NCBI GenBank assembly: GCA_902765305.1
Contig: CACWZI010000004.1
Location: 1-64,000, forward strand
Length of the DNA: 64,000 bases
Source: an uncultured Eubacteriales bacterium
GTDB lineage: Bacteria; Bacillota; Clostridia; Christensenellales; Aristaeellaceae
Direction: 5' to 3'
Numbering within the stretch: the first letter of the stretch is position 1; each line of letters opens with the position of its first letter. The position numbers and the translations under genes were made by a program. Under the pieces are notes generated by a model. That model saw only the letters and a list, made by a program, of their open reading frames with translations. It did not search any database and was not told the origin of the DNA. Below are positions 1 through 8,321 of the stretch, one piece after another.

Positions 1-99
1 GCGAAGCGTTAAGGGATTTGCACCACCCCTAAAACCTAACCCCTAAAACCTAAAACCTGAATACTGATTTATCGAGCTTTGCTCGATAAATCAGTATTT
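1..99 (-). repeat. Nested palindromic repeat, copy a (cut by window edge)
   Basis: CCTAAAACC/CCCCTAA-type tracts run into a terminal hairpin (AAATACTGATTTATCG-type arm, loop, inverse arm) ending near 99. The visible part is the reverse complement of the left third of the copy at 44909-45176, including the GCGAAGCGTTAAGGGATTTG stretch. The element is therefore in the opposite orientation and continues beyond the window start. It lies beyond the 3' end of the ANTAR gene. Confidence 0.85.
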
Positions 100-152
100 G
101 CCGGACAGAAATAGATACGAATGGGGAATGAATGGCGGGCGCGGGCATTGGC

Positions 153-668
153 TCATGAATCTGATCCGTTCAGCAGTTCTGCCGCGTAGTCGGTCATTTT
201 CATGTTGTGGCGCATGGCGTATTGCTGCATTCTCCGGTGGGCCTCCGGTTCGTCGATTTGGTATCGGCGCATCAGCAGGCGCTTCGCGTCCTCCACCAGT
301 GTCTTATCGTGGCCGCGCCGGTGGGGCAGGCGCATGTAGTGGAGTTGGGAGAGCATTTCGATCGCGCCGATGACCGTGCTGCCGGCGCAGGGATAGGCCA
401 GCTTGAATACCTGGGTGGATTCACAGGCGGAGATGGATTCCGGCCTGCCGATCATGAGGAACTGGAAGCTGTCGCCGAAGTCAGCGGCGATGTCGTCCGG
501 ATTCATGGCGCAGACCAGCACGATGCCGTCCTCGCATTCGGTCAGCGTCCGCCTCAGCTCGCCCTCCGAGCCGCACAGCCGGAAGACGCCGAAGCCGGAG
601 GCGGTCAGCAGCCGGTTCAGCTGTGTCCGGCTCGCTTCCGACGGCCCGGCGATGATGATCCTCGGCAT
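153..668 (-). CDS. ANTAR-domain RNA-binding regulator with degenerate receiver
   Basis: This 171-residue protein has an N-terminal receiver-like half (about 1-105) and a C-terminal ANTAR domain (about 115-165, with LVEDAKRLLMRRY and the Ala/Met-rich last helix). ANTAR proteins bind paired RNA hairpins and prevent premature termination. The usual phospho-acceptor Asp is not obvious: the strand reads VLVCAMNPDD, so control may be by ligand or partner rather than phosphorylation. GGAGG lies 7 nt before the ATG. It is downstream of and co-directional with glnA, as in some clostridia where an ANTAR regulator follows glnA, and a 247-bp repeat separates the two. A role in antitermination of glnA and amt is inference; the leaders at 2292-2324 and 8366-8422 are the obvious targets to test. 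Confidence 0.85.
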   Translation of the reverse strand: MPRIIIAGPSEASRTQLNRLLTASGFGVFRLCGSEGELRRTLTECEDGIVLVCAMNPDDIAADFGDSFQFLMIGRPESISACESTQVFKLAYPCAGSTVIGAIEMLSQLHYMRLPHRRGHDKTLVEDAKRLLMRRYQIDEPEAHRRMQQYAMRHNMKMTDYAAELLNGSDS

Positions 669-687
669 GTGAACACCTCCTGCTTTT

Positions 688-934
688 AAATACTGATTTA
701 TCGAGCTGCGCTCGATGAATCAGTATTTAGGGGTTAGGTTTTAGGGGATAGGGGTTAGGGAAGGAGCAAATCCTGACGGATTTGTTTGATTAAATAGGAA
801 CGGCAGGGGTTATATCGATTCTCGATCTATTTAATTAAAAGAAATCCGAAGGATTTCCTCCATCCCTAACCCCTAAAACCTAACCCCTAACCCCTCAAAT
901 ACTGATTTGTCGCGCAGCGACAAATCAGTATTTG
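688..934. repeat. Nested palindromic repeat, copy b (core subtype 1)
   Basis: This 247-bp element has a terminal hairpin at each end (AAATACTGATTTATCG arm left, TTTGTCG arm right). Next inward come GGGGTTAGG-type tracts on the left and CCCCTAA-type tracts on the right, then AAATCC/GGATTT mini-palindromes, then a unique core (AACGGCAGGGGTTATATCG, then TTCTCGATC). It is the near-exact reverse complement of the copy at 28466-28713. Its right terminus touches the stop codon of glnA (935-937), so it lies between glnA and the ANTAR gene and could affect read-through. Confidence 0.9.
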
Positions 935-2266
935 TCAGTACATCACCAAATACCGCTCGATCTCCCAGGAACTCACGTGCGTCCGGTAGGCGTCCCATTC
1001 CCTTTCCTTGCCCTGGACGTACTGGGAAAGCACGTGCTCGCCCAGCGCCGCGCAGATGACCTTATCGGCCTTCAGGCACTTTACGGCCTCATGCAGCGTG
1101 CCAGGCAGGCTCTCGATGCCCTTGGCCTCGCGGGTGGCGGCGTCCATGGCGAAGATGTTCTCGGTGATCTCATCCGGCGGCGTCAGGCCCTTTTCGATGC
1201 CGTCCAGGCCCGCTGCCAGGCAGACCGCCATGTTCAGGTAGGGGTTGCAGCTGGGGTCGGGGCAGCGCAGCTCCACGCGGGTGCCCATGCCCCGGGCTGC
1301 GGGAATGCGGATCAGCGCGCTACGGTTGCTGGCGCTCCAGGCCAGGTAGCAGGGGGCCTCGTAGCCCGGCACCAGCCGCTTATAGCTGTTCACCAGCGGA
1401 TTGGTGATGGCCGCCATGCCCCGAACGTGGGCGAGTATGCCCGCGATGAAGCTATAGGCCTCCTTGCTCAATCCGCGGCTGTCGGACGGGTCGGCGAACA
1501 CGTTCCTGCCGTCCCTGAACAGGCTCATGTTGGTATGCATGCCACTGCCATTGATGCCGAACACCGGCTTGGGCATGAACGTGGCGTGCAGGCCGTTCTT
1601 CTGGGCCAGGGTCTTGACCGCCAGCTTGAAGGTCATGATGTTGTCGGCGGCGGTCAGGGCGTCGGCATACTTGAAGTCGATCTCGTGCTGGCCCGCGGCC
1701 ACCTCGTGGTGGCTGGCCTCGATCTCAAAGCCCATCTGCTCCAGCGCCATGCAGATCTCCCGCCGGGTGCTCTCGCCGTGGTCCAGGGGGCCCAGGTCGA
1801 AGTAGCCGGCCTCGTCGCCGGTGGTGGTGGTGGGCCTGCCCTGGGCGTCGGTCTGGAACAGGAAGAATTCGCACTCCGGGCCCACATTGAAGCTGTAGCC
1901 CATGTCGGCGGCCTTCTTCAGGACGCGCTTCAGCGTGCCCCGGGGGTCGCCCATGAAGGGGGTGCCGTCCGGGTTGTACACGTCGCAGATCAGCCGCGCC
2001 ACCTTGCCGTGCTGGGGCCGCCAGGGCAGTATGGCGAAGGTATCCAGGTCGGGCCGCAGGTACTGGTCGGATTCGTTGATGCGGACGAAGCCCTCGATGC
2101 TGCTGCCGTCGATCATGATTTCATTGTTGACGGCCTTCTCCACCTGGCTGGCGGTGATGGCCACGTTCTTCAGCTGGCCGAAGATGTCGGTAAACTGCAT
2201 GCGGATGAACTCCACGTCGCCCTCCCGGACCAGGCGGATGATGTCTTCCTTCGTGGTCTTGCTCAT
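935..2266 (-). CDS. glnA: Glutamine synthetase, type I-alpha
   Basis: GlnA makes glutamine from glutamate, ammonia and ATP in the cytoplasm. The protein is 443 residues, the size of the Bacillus-type GSI-alpha, and lacks the extra insert and adenylylation region of GSI-beta. Visible motifs are [10 protein letters not shown] (53-62), NVGPECEFF (127-135), [11 protein letters not shown] (188-198), [14 protein letters not shown] (233-246) and the [15 protein letters not shown] region. The Arg after EGFV matches the GSI-alpha residue linked to glutamine feedback and GlnR interaction. The start is the ATG 7 nt after GGAGG; an upstream in-frame extension would run through the leader terminator. It is divergent from asnB and followed by a repeat and the ANTAR gene. 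Confidence 0.97.
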   Translation of the reverse strand: MSKTTKEDIIRLVREGDVEFIRMQFTDIFGQLKNVAITASQVEKAVNNEIMIDGSSIEGFVRINESDQYLRPDLDTFAILPWRPQHGKVARLICDVYNPDGTPFMGDPRGTLKRVLKKAADMGYSFNVGPECEFFLFQTDAQGRPTTTTGDEAGYFDLGPLDHGESTRREICMALEQMGFEIEASHHEVAAGQHEIDFKYADALTAADNIMTFKLAVKTLAQKNGLHATFMPKPVFGINGSGMHTNMSLFRDGRNVFADPSDSRGLSKEAYSFIAGILAHVRGMAAITNPLVNSYKRLVPGYEAPCYLAWSASNRSALIRIPAARGMGTRVELRCPDPSCNPYLNMAVCLAAGLDGIEKGLTPPDEITENIFAMDAATREAKGIESLPGTLHEAVKCLKADKVICAALGEHVLSQYVQGKEREWDAYRTHVSSWEIERYLVMY

Positions 2267-2291
2267 AATCACACCTCCGAAATAAAAAAGG

Positions 2292-2324
2292 GGCAAGGGA
2301 ACCGTTCAACACGACTCCCTTGCC
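2292..2324 (-). terminator. Intrinsic terminator in the glnA leader (attenuator)
   Basis: On the minus strand GGCAAGGGA (2324-2316) pairs with TCCCTTGCC (2300-2292). Four inner pairs including G-U can extend the stem, and the loop is about 7 nt. It is followed by CCTTTTTTAT and then the glnA ribosome site. No upstream minus-strand gene needs a terminator here because asnB is divergent, so this is best read as a conditional attenuator. Confidence 0.8.
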
Positions 2325-2337
2325 TTGTCACGGGAAA

Positions 2338-2367
2338 AGCATAGCATATCCATGGGCAGGCTGTCAA
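2338..2367 (-). promoter_or_regulatory. glnA promoter
   Basis: TTGACA (2367-2362), an 18-bp spacer and TATGCT (2343-2338) on the minus strand. Predicted transcription starts near 2331, giving a leader of about 65 nt that is almost entirely the terminator hairpin. Confidence 0.65.
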
Positions 2368-2471
2368 GGGGTTATGAATGTTAAATGAATGGTTTATGCG
2401 AATTTGACGCAGAATCAGCCGCATAATAATGTAATATTGCAAGTTTACAAATTCTTAATTGCATTTTGCTA

Positions 2472-2500
2472 TTGACAATTCCGTTTTACCATGATAAAAT
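2472..2500 (+). promoter_or_regulatory. asnB promoter
   Basis: TTGACA (2472-2477), 17 bp, TAAAAT (2495-2500). It is placed directly before the T-box leader. Confidence 0.75.
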
Positions 2501-2506
2501 GCCTGC

Positions 2507-2819
2507 AAAATTCCAGATCAAAAGCGTTGCGGAAGACGAGTAACCCGGCGGGAATGAAGCCCTTGCCCATTCCCACGGCGGCATCCCAGAGAGCGGGCGA
2601 CGGTGGAAATCCCGCATGTGCCACCGGGCGAAAAACCCTTCCAAGTCCAGGCTGAACGGCAAATCGTTTGCCCAGTAGGTGCGGCGTGACGGCAGCACGT
2701 TATCCCTGCCAGGGTTTGTTGGAACCCGAAAAGAGAAGCAAATCAGGTGGCACCACGGAGCGGCGGCCTTCGTCCTGGAAACCAGACAGGACAGCCGACC
2801 ATTTACGGAGGTGCTTTTT
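2507..2819 (+). promoter_or_regulatory. T-box riboswitch, asparagine specifier
   Basis: This leader senses uncharged tRNA. The stem I specifier loop is framed by GGAAG/CTTCC (2531-2535 with 2638-2642) and CCCGG/CCGGG (2544-2548 with 2624-2628). The 5' strand carries the AGTA-type motif and the 3' strand reads GAAA-AAC, giving AAC (2634-2636), an Asn codon. AGAGAG and GGTGGAAA form the distal stem I signature. The T-box AGGTGGCACCACGG is at 2745-2758 and the TTCGTCCT partner follows. A competing hairpin GTCCTG/CAGGAC (2772-2777 with 2787-2792, extended by CGGC/GCCG) is not followed by a clear U-run, so the mode of the expression platform is uncertain. The Asn specifier matches the downstream asparagine synthetase. 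Confidence 0.88.
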
Positions 2820-4403
2820 ATGTGTTCCATCTTTGGCGTTGAAGGAAAATCCATTCCCGAGGAGACGCTGCGCGCGTGCTTTGACCGGACGGTCTCACGG
2901 GGCCCGGACATGAGCCGCTTCATCGAAATCCCACGCGGGTACCTGGGCTTTCACCGGCTGGCCATCATGGGCCTGACGGCGGAGGGCATGCAGCCCTTCA
3001 GGATGGGGGACAGCTACGTGGTCTGCAACGGCGAGCTGTACGGCTTCAGGCCGCTCAGGCAGCGCCTGATCGACGAGGGCTTTCCCATCCAGAGCGCGTC
3101 GGACTGCGAGATACTGCTGCCGCTGTATAAGGAGTATGGGGTGGAGATGTTCAAGGCGCTGGACGCGGAATTCGCGATGATACTCTACGACGGCGAGGCC
3201 GACAAGCTGATCGCCGCCCGAGACCCCATCGGCATCCGCCCGCTGTACTACGGCAAGCTGCCCGAAGGCGGCACGGCCTTCGCCAGCGAGCCGAAAAACC
3301 TGATGGGGCTGTGTGATGAAATCCTGCCATTCCCGCCGGGATGCTATTGGGTGGACGGCGAATTCGTCCGCTACGCCGACCCGGCCCACGTGGACCAGTT
3401 CACCATGAAGGACGAGGACCACGTCTGCCAAAAGCTGCGCCGCCTGCTGATCGACGGTGTCGAGAAGCGCCTGGACGCCGACGCGCCGGTGGGCTTCCTG
3501 CTCTCCGGCGGGCTGGATTCCTCACTGGTGTGCGCCATCGCCCGGAAGCTGCTCGGCAGGCCCATCCGCACCTTCGCCATCGGTATGGACGTGGACGCCA
3601 TCGACCTGAAGTATGCCCGCATGGTGGCGGACTACATCGGCTCGGACCACACCGAGGTCATCATCTCGGAAAAGGACGTGGTTGAGGCGCTGCCCACGGT
3701 GGTGGAGCTGCTTGGCACCTGGGATATCACCACCATCCGCGCGTCCATCGGTATGTACCTGGTCTGCAAGACCATCCACGAGCACACCGACATCCGGGTG
3801 CTGCTGACGGGTGAGATTTCAGACGAGCTGTTCGGCTACAAGTACACCGATTTCGCCCCCAGCGCCGCGGCCTTCCAGGAAGAGGCGGAGAAGCGCATCC
3901 GCGAGCTGCACATGTACGACGTGCTGCGGGCGGACCGCTGCATCAGCGTGAACAGCCTGGAGGCCCGGGTGCCCTTCGGGGATTTGAAGTTCGTGCGCTA
4001 CGCCATGTCCATCGACCCGGAGCTCAAGATGAATAGGCACAACATGGGAAAATACCTCATCCGCAAGGCCTTCGCCGACGACCACATACTGCCCGAGGCG
4101 ATCCTCTGGCGGCAGAAGGCGGCCTTCTCCGACGCGGTGGGGCACTCGATGGTTTCAGACCTCAAGGCCCTGGCCGAGCGCACCTACACCGACGCCGAAT
4201 TTGCGGAAAGAGCGGCGAAATACGACTACTGTCGCCCGTTTACCAAGGAGAGCCTTTTGTATCGGGAGCTGTTCGAGCGCTACTATCCCGGCCAGGCGCG
4301 GATGATCGCGGACTTCTGGATGCCCAACCGAACCTGGCCCGGCTGCGACGTTGACGACCCGTCCGCGCGGGTGCTGAGTAACTACGGGGCCAGCGGAGAA
4401 TAA
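2820..4403 (+). CDS. asnB: Asparagine synthase, glutamine-hydrolysing
   Basis: AsnB converts aspartate, glutamine and ATP to asparagine. The 527-residue protein begins Met-Cys-Ser, leaving Cys2 as the catalytic N-terminal nucleophile of the class II amidotransferase domain (about 2-190, with RGPD, CNGELY and DAEFA). The synthetase domain carries the PP-loop SGGLDSS near 229-235. ATG 2820 follows GGAGG; the longer open frame upstream is leader. It lies behind an Asn-type T-box, so expression should rise when tRNA-Asn is uncharged. It sits close to the length of E. coli AsnB (554). The nearest downstream gene has its own promoter. Confidence 0.95.
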   Translation: MCSIFGVEGKSIPEETLRACFDRTVSRGPDMSRFIEIPRGYLGFHRLAIMGLTAEGMQPFRMGDSYVVCNGELYGFRPLRQRLIDEGFPIQSASDCEILLPLYKEYGVEMFKALDAEFAMILYDGEADKLIAARDPIGIRPLYYGKLPEGGTAFASEPKNLMGLCDEILPFPPGCYWVDGEFVRYADPAHVDQFTMKDEDHVCQKLRRLLIDGVEKRLDADAPVGFLLSGGLDSSLVCAIARKLLGRPIRTFAIGMDVDAIDLKYARMVADYIGSDHTEVIISEKDVVEALPTVVELLGTWDITTIRASIGMYLVCKTIHEHTDIRVLLTGEISDELFGYKYTDFAPSAAAFQEEAEKRIRELHMYDVLRADRCISVNSLEARVPFGDLKFVRYAMSIDPELKMNRHNMGKYLIRKAFADDHILPEAILWRQKAAFSDAVGHSMVSDLKALAERTYTDAEFAERAAKYDYCRPFTKESLLYRELFERYYPGQARMIADFWMPNRTWPGCDVDDPSARVLSNYGASGE

Positions 4404-4447
4404 ATGATCACAGGGTGAGAGGTGGCTGTTCACAGAAAATTCTCAAA

Positions 4448-4493
4448 TTGAAACCAATTTTCATATTGACAATTCGCTGTACAATGCTAAAAT
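4448..4493 (+). promoter_or_regulatory. Zinc operon promoter with candidate Zur operator
   Basis: TTGACA (4466-4471), 16 bp, TAAAAT (4488-4493). Directly upstream is the inverted repeat TGAAA-CCAAT-TTTCA (4449-4463), the right size for a Fur-family repressor box. Assigning it to Zur rests on the zinc-type genes downstream; the exact motif is not verified. Confidence 0.5.
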
Positions 4494-4523
4494 AGGGGCA
4501 AACTATAGGAAAAGGGGGGACGG

Positions 4524-4835
4524 ATGATGGACAGGCGCAGACATGTGATTGCCGCGATCATTTGCGCGGCGCTGCTGATGACCATATTCGTTTCCTCCGC
4601 CTATATCGTGCATGAGGCGGCGCATCACCATGATTGCACCGGCGAGAATTGTCCCATCTGCCAGTTTATCGCGCAGATCGAACAGACGCGCCGGGGCTTC
4701 GGCATGGCGCTGCTGGCATTGCTGCTCCTATGCTTCATGCTGGCCGTGGGCCATGGATGGCACACACGGGCAGTGGCGGCGCAGGTTCCCGCGCTCTGCA
4801 CGCCGGTCGGCAGGAAAATCCGGTTAAACGATTAA
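4524..4835 (+). CDS. Small His/Cys membrane protein of the zinc operon
   Basis: This 103-residue protein has an N-terminal hydrophobic segment (about 8-28), then a short exposed stretch HEAAHHHDCTGENCPICQF with four His and three Cys suited to metal binding, and a second hydrophobic segment (about 57-77). I do not recognise a named family, but small proteins with such an H-D-C-x-x-x-x-C-P-x-C stretch occur near zinc importers in Bacillota. It is the first gene after the promoter and candidate Zur box, 141 bp before the binding protein. A role as a metal sensor or chaperone at the membrane surface is inference. Confidence 0.7.
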   Translation: MMDRRRHVIAAIICAALLMTIFVSSAYIVHEAAHHHDCTGENCPICQFIAQIEQTRRGFGMALLALLLLCFMLAVGHGWHTRAVAAQVPALCTPVGRKIRLND

Positions 4836-4976
4836 ACACTTTTGAACGCAAGGGTTGACGCGCCCCTGCGCCGTTTGGATGGCGCAGGCTGGCTTTGCGC
4901 GGTACAGCCCTTGCCTTTTTATGCCCATTTGGGCCAATCATTGATTCAATACAATCGAATAATCGGAGGTATATCC

Positions 4977-6041
4977 ATGAAAAAGTATATTGCGGGTATC
5001 GTAGCCCTTGTCATGCTGTCTGCATTCATGTTCGCCGGCGCTTCCACTGCGGAAGCGAAGAGGATCAACGTCGTGACGACTATTTTCCCCGTCTATGACT
5101 GGGTGCGTGAGATTGTCGGCGATAACGATGACGTCGAGATCACCATGCTGCTGGACGACGGCGTGGACCTGCACAGCTACCAGCCCACCGCCCAGGATAT
5201 TATGAAGGTCGCCACCTGTGATGTGTTCGTTTACGTGGGCGGCGAGAGCGACGAGTGGGTCGGGGACGCGCTGGCCGAAAGCGTGAATAACGACATGGTG
5301 GCCGTCAACCTGGTGGAGGCCATGGGCGAGGACATCAAGATGGAGGAGATCGTCGAAGGCATGGAACACGAACACGAGCACGAGGACGAAGAGCACGAAG
5401 ACGAAGAGCACGAAGACGAAGAGCACGAGCACGAAGACGAAGGGCACGAAGATGAAGAACACGAGCATGAGGACGAAGAACACGAGCATGAGCATGAGGA
5501 CGAGGTGGACGAGCACGTATGGCTCAGCCTGCGCAACGCTCAGAAGCTGGTGAAAGCGCTGGCTGCCGCCCTGGGCGAGGTTGACCCGGCCAACGCCGCA
5601 AATTATGCCGCGAACGCCGACGCCTACGCCGGGAAGCTGGCTGCGCTGGACGCGGAATACGCCGCCGCCCGCGAGGCCGCGGAATTCGATACCTTGCTGT
5701 TCGGCGACCGCTTCCCCTTCCGCTATCTGGTGGACGACTACAACCTGAATTACTATGCCGCCTTCTCCGGCTGCTCTGCCGAGAGCGAGGCCAGCTTTGA
5801 AACCATCGTGTTCCTGGCGGGCAAGGTGGACGCATTGGGCCTTACCACCGTGCTGACCATCGAGGGCGACAACCATCGCATCGCCGAGACCATCGTCGGA
5901 AATACCCAGGCGAAGGACGCCAGGGTGCTGGCGATGGATTCCCTGCAGGGCACCACGAGCGAGGACGTGAAGAACGGCGCGACCTACTTGGGCGCGATGG
6001 AAGCCAATCTCGAGGTGCTGAAGCAGGCGTTGACGAGGTAA
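4977..6041 (+). CDS. znuA: Zinc-type ABC transporter substrate-binding protein with His/Asp/Glu-rich loop
   Basis: This is a cluster A-I metal-binding protein of 354 residues. The signal peptide (1-27, ending AEA) has no lipobox Cys. DLHSYQP (64-70) and DEHVWLS (178-184) supply two expected metal His. Between them, residues about 129-180 are a repeat-like run of His, Glu and Asp, as in zinc-specific ZnuA/AdcA proteins. The third His position of classical ZnuA appears to be replaced: the region reads FGDRFPFRYLVDDY, followed by SGCSAESEASFETI, a variant type. ATG 4977 follows CGGAGGT; the longer frame upstream lacks support. A strong hairpin separates it from znuC, likely setting a higher level for the binding protein. 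Confidence 0.9.
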   Translation: MKKYIAGIVALVMLSAFMFAGASTAEAKRINVVTTIFPVYDWVREIVGDNDDVEITMLLDDGVDLHSYQPTAQDIMKVATCDVFVYVGGESDEWVGDALAESVNNDMVAVNLVEAMGEDIKMEEIVEGMEHEHEHEDEEHEDEEHEDEEHEHEDEGHEDEEHEHEDEEHEHEHEDEVDEHVWLSLRNAQKLVKALAAALGEVDPANAANYAANADAYAGKLAALDAEYAAAREAAEFDTLLFGDRFPFRYLVDDYNLNYYAAFSGCSAESEASFETIVFLAGKVDALGLTTVLTIEGDNHRIAETIVGNTQAKDARVLAMDSLQGTTSEDVKNGATYLGAMEANLEVLKQALTR

Positions 6042-6056
6042 ATGGGTATTGGGATT

Positions 6057-6086
6057 GCGGGGCCGCCGTTTCTTCGGCGGCCCCGC
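6057..6086 (+). other. Intercistronic hairpin between znuA and znuC
   Basis: A perfect 12-bp stem GCGGGGCCGCCG/CGGCGGCCCCGC with a 6-nt loop and no U-tract lies 15 bp after the znuA stop and 14 bp before the znuC start. This is the usual place for a stem that stabilises the abundant binding-protein transcript or partly stops transcription. Confidence 0.75.
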
Positions 6087-6100
6087 GGAAAGGGTTGAAT

Positions 6101-6814
6101 ATGGCGCTGATAACCTGTCGGGATCTGGCCCTGGGCTACGAATCCCACGCGATACTGGAGCATTTGAACTTCTCGGTAAACGCCGGGGACTACCTGTGCA
6201 TCGTGGGAGAAAACGGCTCGGGCAAGTCCACGCTGATGCGCACGATGCTGGGCCTGCAAAAGCCGATGGGCGGCGCCATCGCGTTCGGCGACGGCATGCG
6301 GCCCAACGAGGTCGGCTATCTGCCCCAACAGACGGCCATTCAGAAGGATTTCCCGGCGACGGTCTGGGAGATCGTTCTGTCCGGCTGCCAGGCGCATGTG
6401 GGCAAACGCCCCTTCTACAACAGGGCGGAGAAGGCGCTGGCCGAGGCGAACCTTTCGCGCATGGGCATGGGGGATTACAGGCGGCGATGCTATCGGGAGC
6501 TGTCCGGCGGCCAGCAGCAGCGCGTGCTGCTGGCCCGGGCGCTGTGCGCGACCCGGAAGCTGCTGCTGCTGGACGAGCCGGTGTCCGGCCTGGACCCGAA
6601 GGTGACGGCGGAGATGTACGCGCTGATCGAGCGGCTCAACGGCGAGGGCGTCACCGTCATCATGATCTCCCACGACATCGCCGCGGCGGTCCGGTACGCG
6701 ACCCACGTTCTGCACGTGGGCAGCGGGCAGACCTTCTTTGGGACGGTCGACGATTACCGGGCAAGCGCCCTGGGAAGCCGATTCATCGCCCTGGAAGGGG
6801 GTGAGGGCGCGTGA
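6101..6814 (+). CDS. znuC: Zinc-type ABC transporter ATP-binding protein
   Basis: This single-domain ABC ATPase of 237 residues energises metal import. It has Walker A GENGSGKST (about 36-44), the Q-loop in YLPQQ, signature LSGGQQQR, Walker B LLLLDEP and the H-loop in ISHD. ATG 6101 is preferred over a TTG six bases upstream because of its distance from AAAGGG. The stop overlaps the permease GTG by 4 bp, so translation is coupled. Confidence 0.93.
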   Translation: MALITCRDLALGYESHAILEHLNFSVNAGDYLCIVGENGSGKSTLMRTMLGLQKPMGGAIAFGDGMRPNEVGYLPQQTAIQKDFPATVWEIVLSGCQAHVGKRPFYNRAEKALAEANLSRMGMGDYRRRCYRELSGGQQQRVLLARALCATRKLLLLDEPVSGLDPKVTAEMYALIERLNGEGVTVIMISHDIAAAVRYATHVLHVGSGQTFFGTVDDYRASALGSRFIALEGGEGA

Positions 6815-7659
6815 TCCAGACGATCCAGCAATATCTTCAATTCCCCTTTGTGCGCTATGCCCTGGTGGTGGGCACGCTGATCGCGCTGTGCTCGTCGCTG
6901 CTGGGCGTGACGCTGGTGCTCAAGCGGTTCTCCTTCATTGGCGACGGGCTTTCCCACGTGGCCTTTGGCGCGATGGCCATTGCCGGGGTGCTGCAAATCA
7001 CGAACGATATGCTGTTCGTGATGCCGGTCACCGTGCTGTGCGCCATCCTCCTGCTGCGCACGGGCAGGAACGCGCGGATCAAGGGCGACGCCGCCATCGC
7101 CATGATCTCCGTCGGCGCGCTGGCCATCGGCTATCTGCTGCTGAACCTGTTCAGCACATCCTCCAACCTGTCCGGCGACGTGTGCTCGACGCTGTTCGGC
7201 TCTACCTCGATCCTTACGCTGACGAAGGCCGAGGTGTGGCTGTGCGCGGCGCTGTCGGTGATCGTCGTGGTGCTTTTCGTGCTGTTCTACAACAAGATCT
7301 TCGCGGTCACCTTTGATGAGGATTTTTCCCGGGCTGTCGGGACGCAGGTGGAGGCCTACAACCTGCTGATCGCGGTGGTGATCGCCGTCATCATCGTGCT
7401 GGCCATGAACCTGGTGGGCTCGCTGCTGATCTCCGCGCTGATCATCTTCCCCGCGCTGTCGGCGATGCGGGTGTTCAGGAGCTTCATGAGCGTCACCGTC
7501 TGTTCGGCGGTGCTGTCGGTGTTCTGCGCGCTGACGGGCATGCTGATCTCCATCGTCGGCGGCACGCCGGTGGGCTCCACCATCGTGGCCGTGGACATCG
7601 TGATGTTTTTTGTCTTCGCGGGCATCGAACGCTTTTGCAGAGGAGGAAAAAGACTATGA
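6811..7659 (+). CDS. znuB: Zinc-type ABC transporter permease
   Basis: This 282-residue polytopic protein is of the ABC-3 (ZnuB/MntB) family, with about eight hydrophobic segments and conserved turns GDGLSHVAFGAMAIAG near 48-63 and NLVGSLLISALIIFPALSA near 200. The GTG start overlaps znuC (GTGA) and its stop overlaps the next ATG (ATGA), so znuC, znuB and the lipoprotein gene form a tightly coupled unit. Confidence 0.92.
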   Translation: MIQTIQQYLQFPFVRYALVVGTLIALCSSLLGVTLVLKRFSFIGDGLSHVAFGAMAIAGVLQITNDMLFVMPVTVLCAILLLRTGRNARIKGDAAIAMISVGALAIGYLLLNLFSTSSNLSGDVCSTLFGSTSILTLTKAEVWLCAALSVIVVVLFVLFYNKIFAVTFDEDFSRAVGTQVEAYNLLIAVVIAVIIVLAMNLVGSLLISALIIFPALSAMRVFRSFMSVTVCSAVLSVFCALTGMLISIVGGTPVGSTIVAVDIVMFFVFAGIERFCRGGKRL

Positions 7660-8270
7660 AGAAAACAATATTGCTGGCGGCACTGCTTATTGTGACGACG
7701 GTGCTGACGGCCTGCGGCAGCAAAGATGATACCAACGCGCAAATGGGCGCTTCGGCACAGCAGGCTTCCATTGGCGCACAGGCGGAAGCGGCCGTCGCCG
7801 AAACGCCGCTCCTGACCGGCGGGGCAGTCGCCGAGCAGATCGGAGCACAGAGCGATTTGCAGGAAGCGGTCGCAACCGCTGCTGCAGAGTTGACATCAGT
7901 GACTTCGGCTGAAGAGCGCCCCGTCGACCTGGATTTGACGAAGCTCAGCGGCACGGTGGTCTATTCCCAGGTCTATGACATGATGATGAATCCGGACAGC
8001 TACATGGGCCAGATCATCAAAATGAGGGGCAGCTTCAGCTACTTCCAGGATCCGGAGACGAAGCAGGAGTATTTTGCCGCAATCATCGCGGACGCCACGG
8101 CCTGCTGCGCCCAGGGCATTGAATTCGTCTGGGCAGGCGAACACAGCTATCCCCAGGATTACCCGCCGCCGGAGACCGATATTACCGTGACAGGCGCGTT
8201 CAGCACCTATGACGAGAACGGCTTTATGTATGTGCAGCTGGTGGACGCCCAGGTGGAGTGGGATGCCTGA
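7656..8270 (+). CDS. Zinc-operon lipoprotein with OB-fold-like C-terminal domain
   Basis: This 204-residue lipoprotein has a signal peptide ending in the lipobox LTAC (Cys about 20), then a low-complexity Ala/Gln/Glu linker to about residue 95. The compact C-terminal domain contains PDSYMGQIIKMRGSF, a CC pair in ATACCAQGIEF, and TVTGAFSTY...VQLVDAQVEW. The C-terminal pattern resembles the small OB-like domain of YcgQ/DUF1980-type proteins often found near zinc importers; that family call is moderate. The ATG overlaps the znuB stop. It is the only clear lipobox protein among the exported proteins here. A surface role in metal delivery is inference. Confidence 0.7.
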   Translation: MKKTILLAALLIVTTVLTACGSKDDTNAQMGASAQQASIGAQAEAAVAETPLLTGGAVAEQIGAQSDLQEAVATAAAELTSVTSAEERPVDLDLTKLSGTVVYSQVYDMMMNPDSYMGQIIKMRGSFSYFQDPETKQEYFAAIIADATACCAQGIEFVWAGEHSYPQDYPPPETDITVTGAFSTYDENGFMYVQLVDAQVEWDA

Positions 8271-8321
8271 ACAGGCGCCACTTCCTAAAGGACTGGCTAC
8301 GCCACTTAACAATCTGTTATC

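Noticed and set aside
1..99. Telomere-like CCCTAA/TTAGGG tracts
   Set aside because: They are short, irregular and always inside the bacterial palindromic repeats between bacterial genes; no long array and no chromosome end.
932..2344. Long plus-strand open frame opposite glnA
   Set aside because: It is a high-GC shadow of glnA with His/Gly/Val-rich, non-protein-like composition; many similar frames oppose other real genes and were ignored.
5368..5516. CRISPR-like or satellite repeat
   Set aside because: The short GAC/GAA/CAC periodicity is codon repetition of His/Glu/Asp inside znuA.
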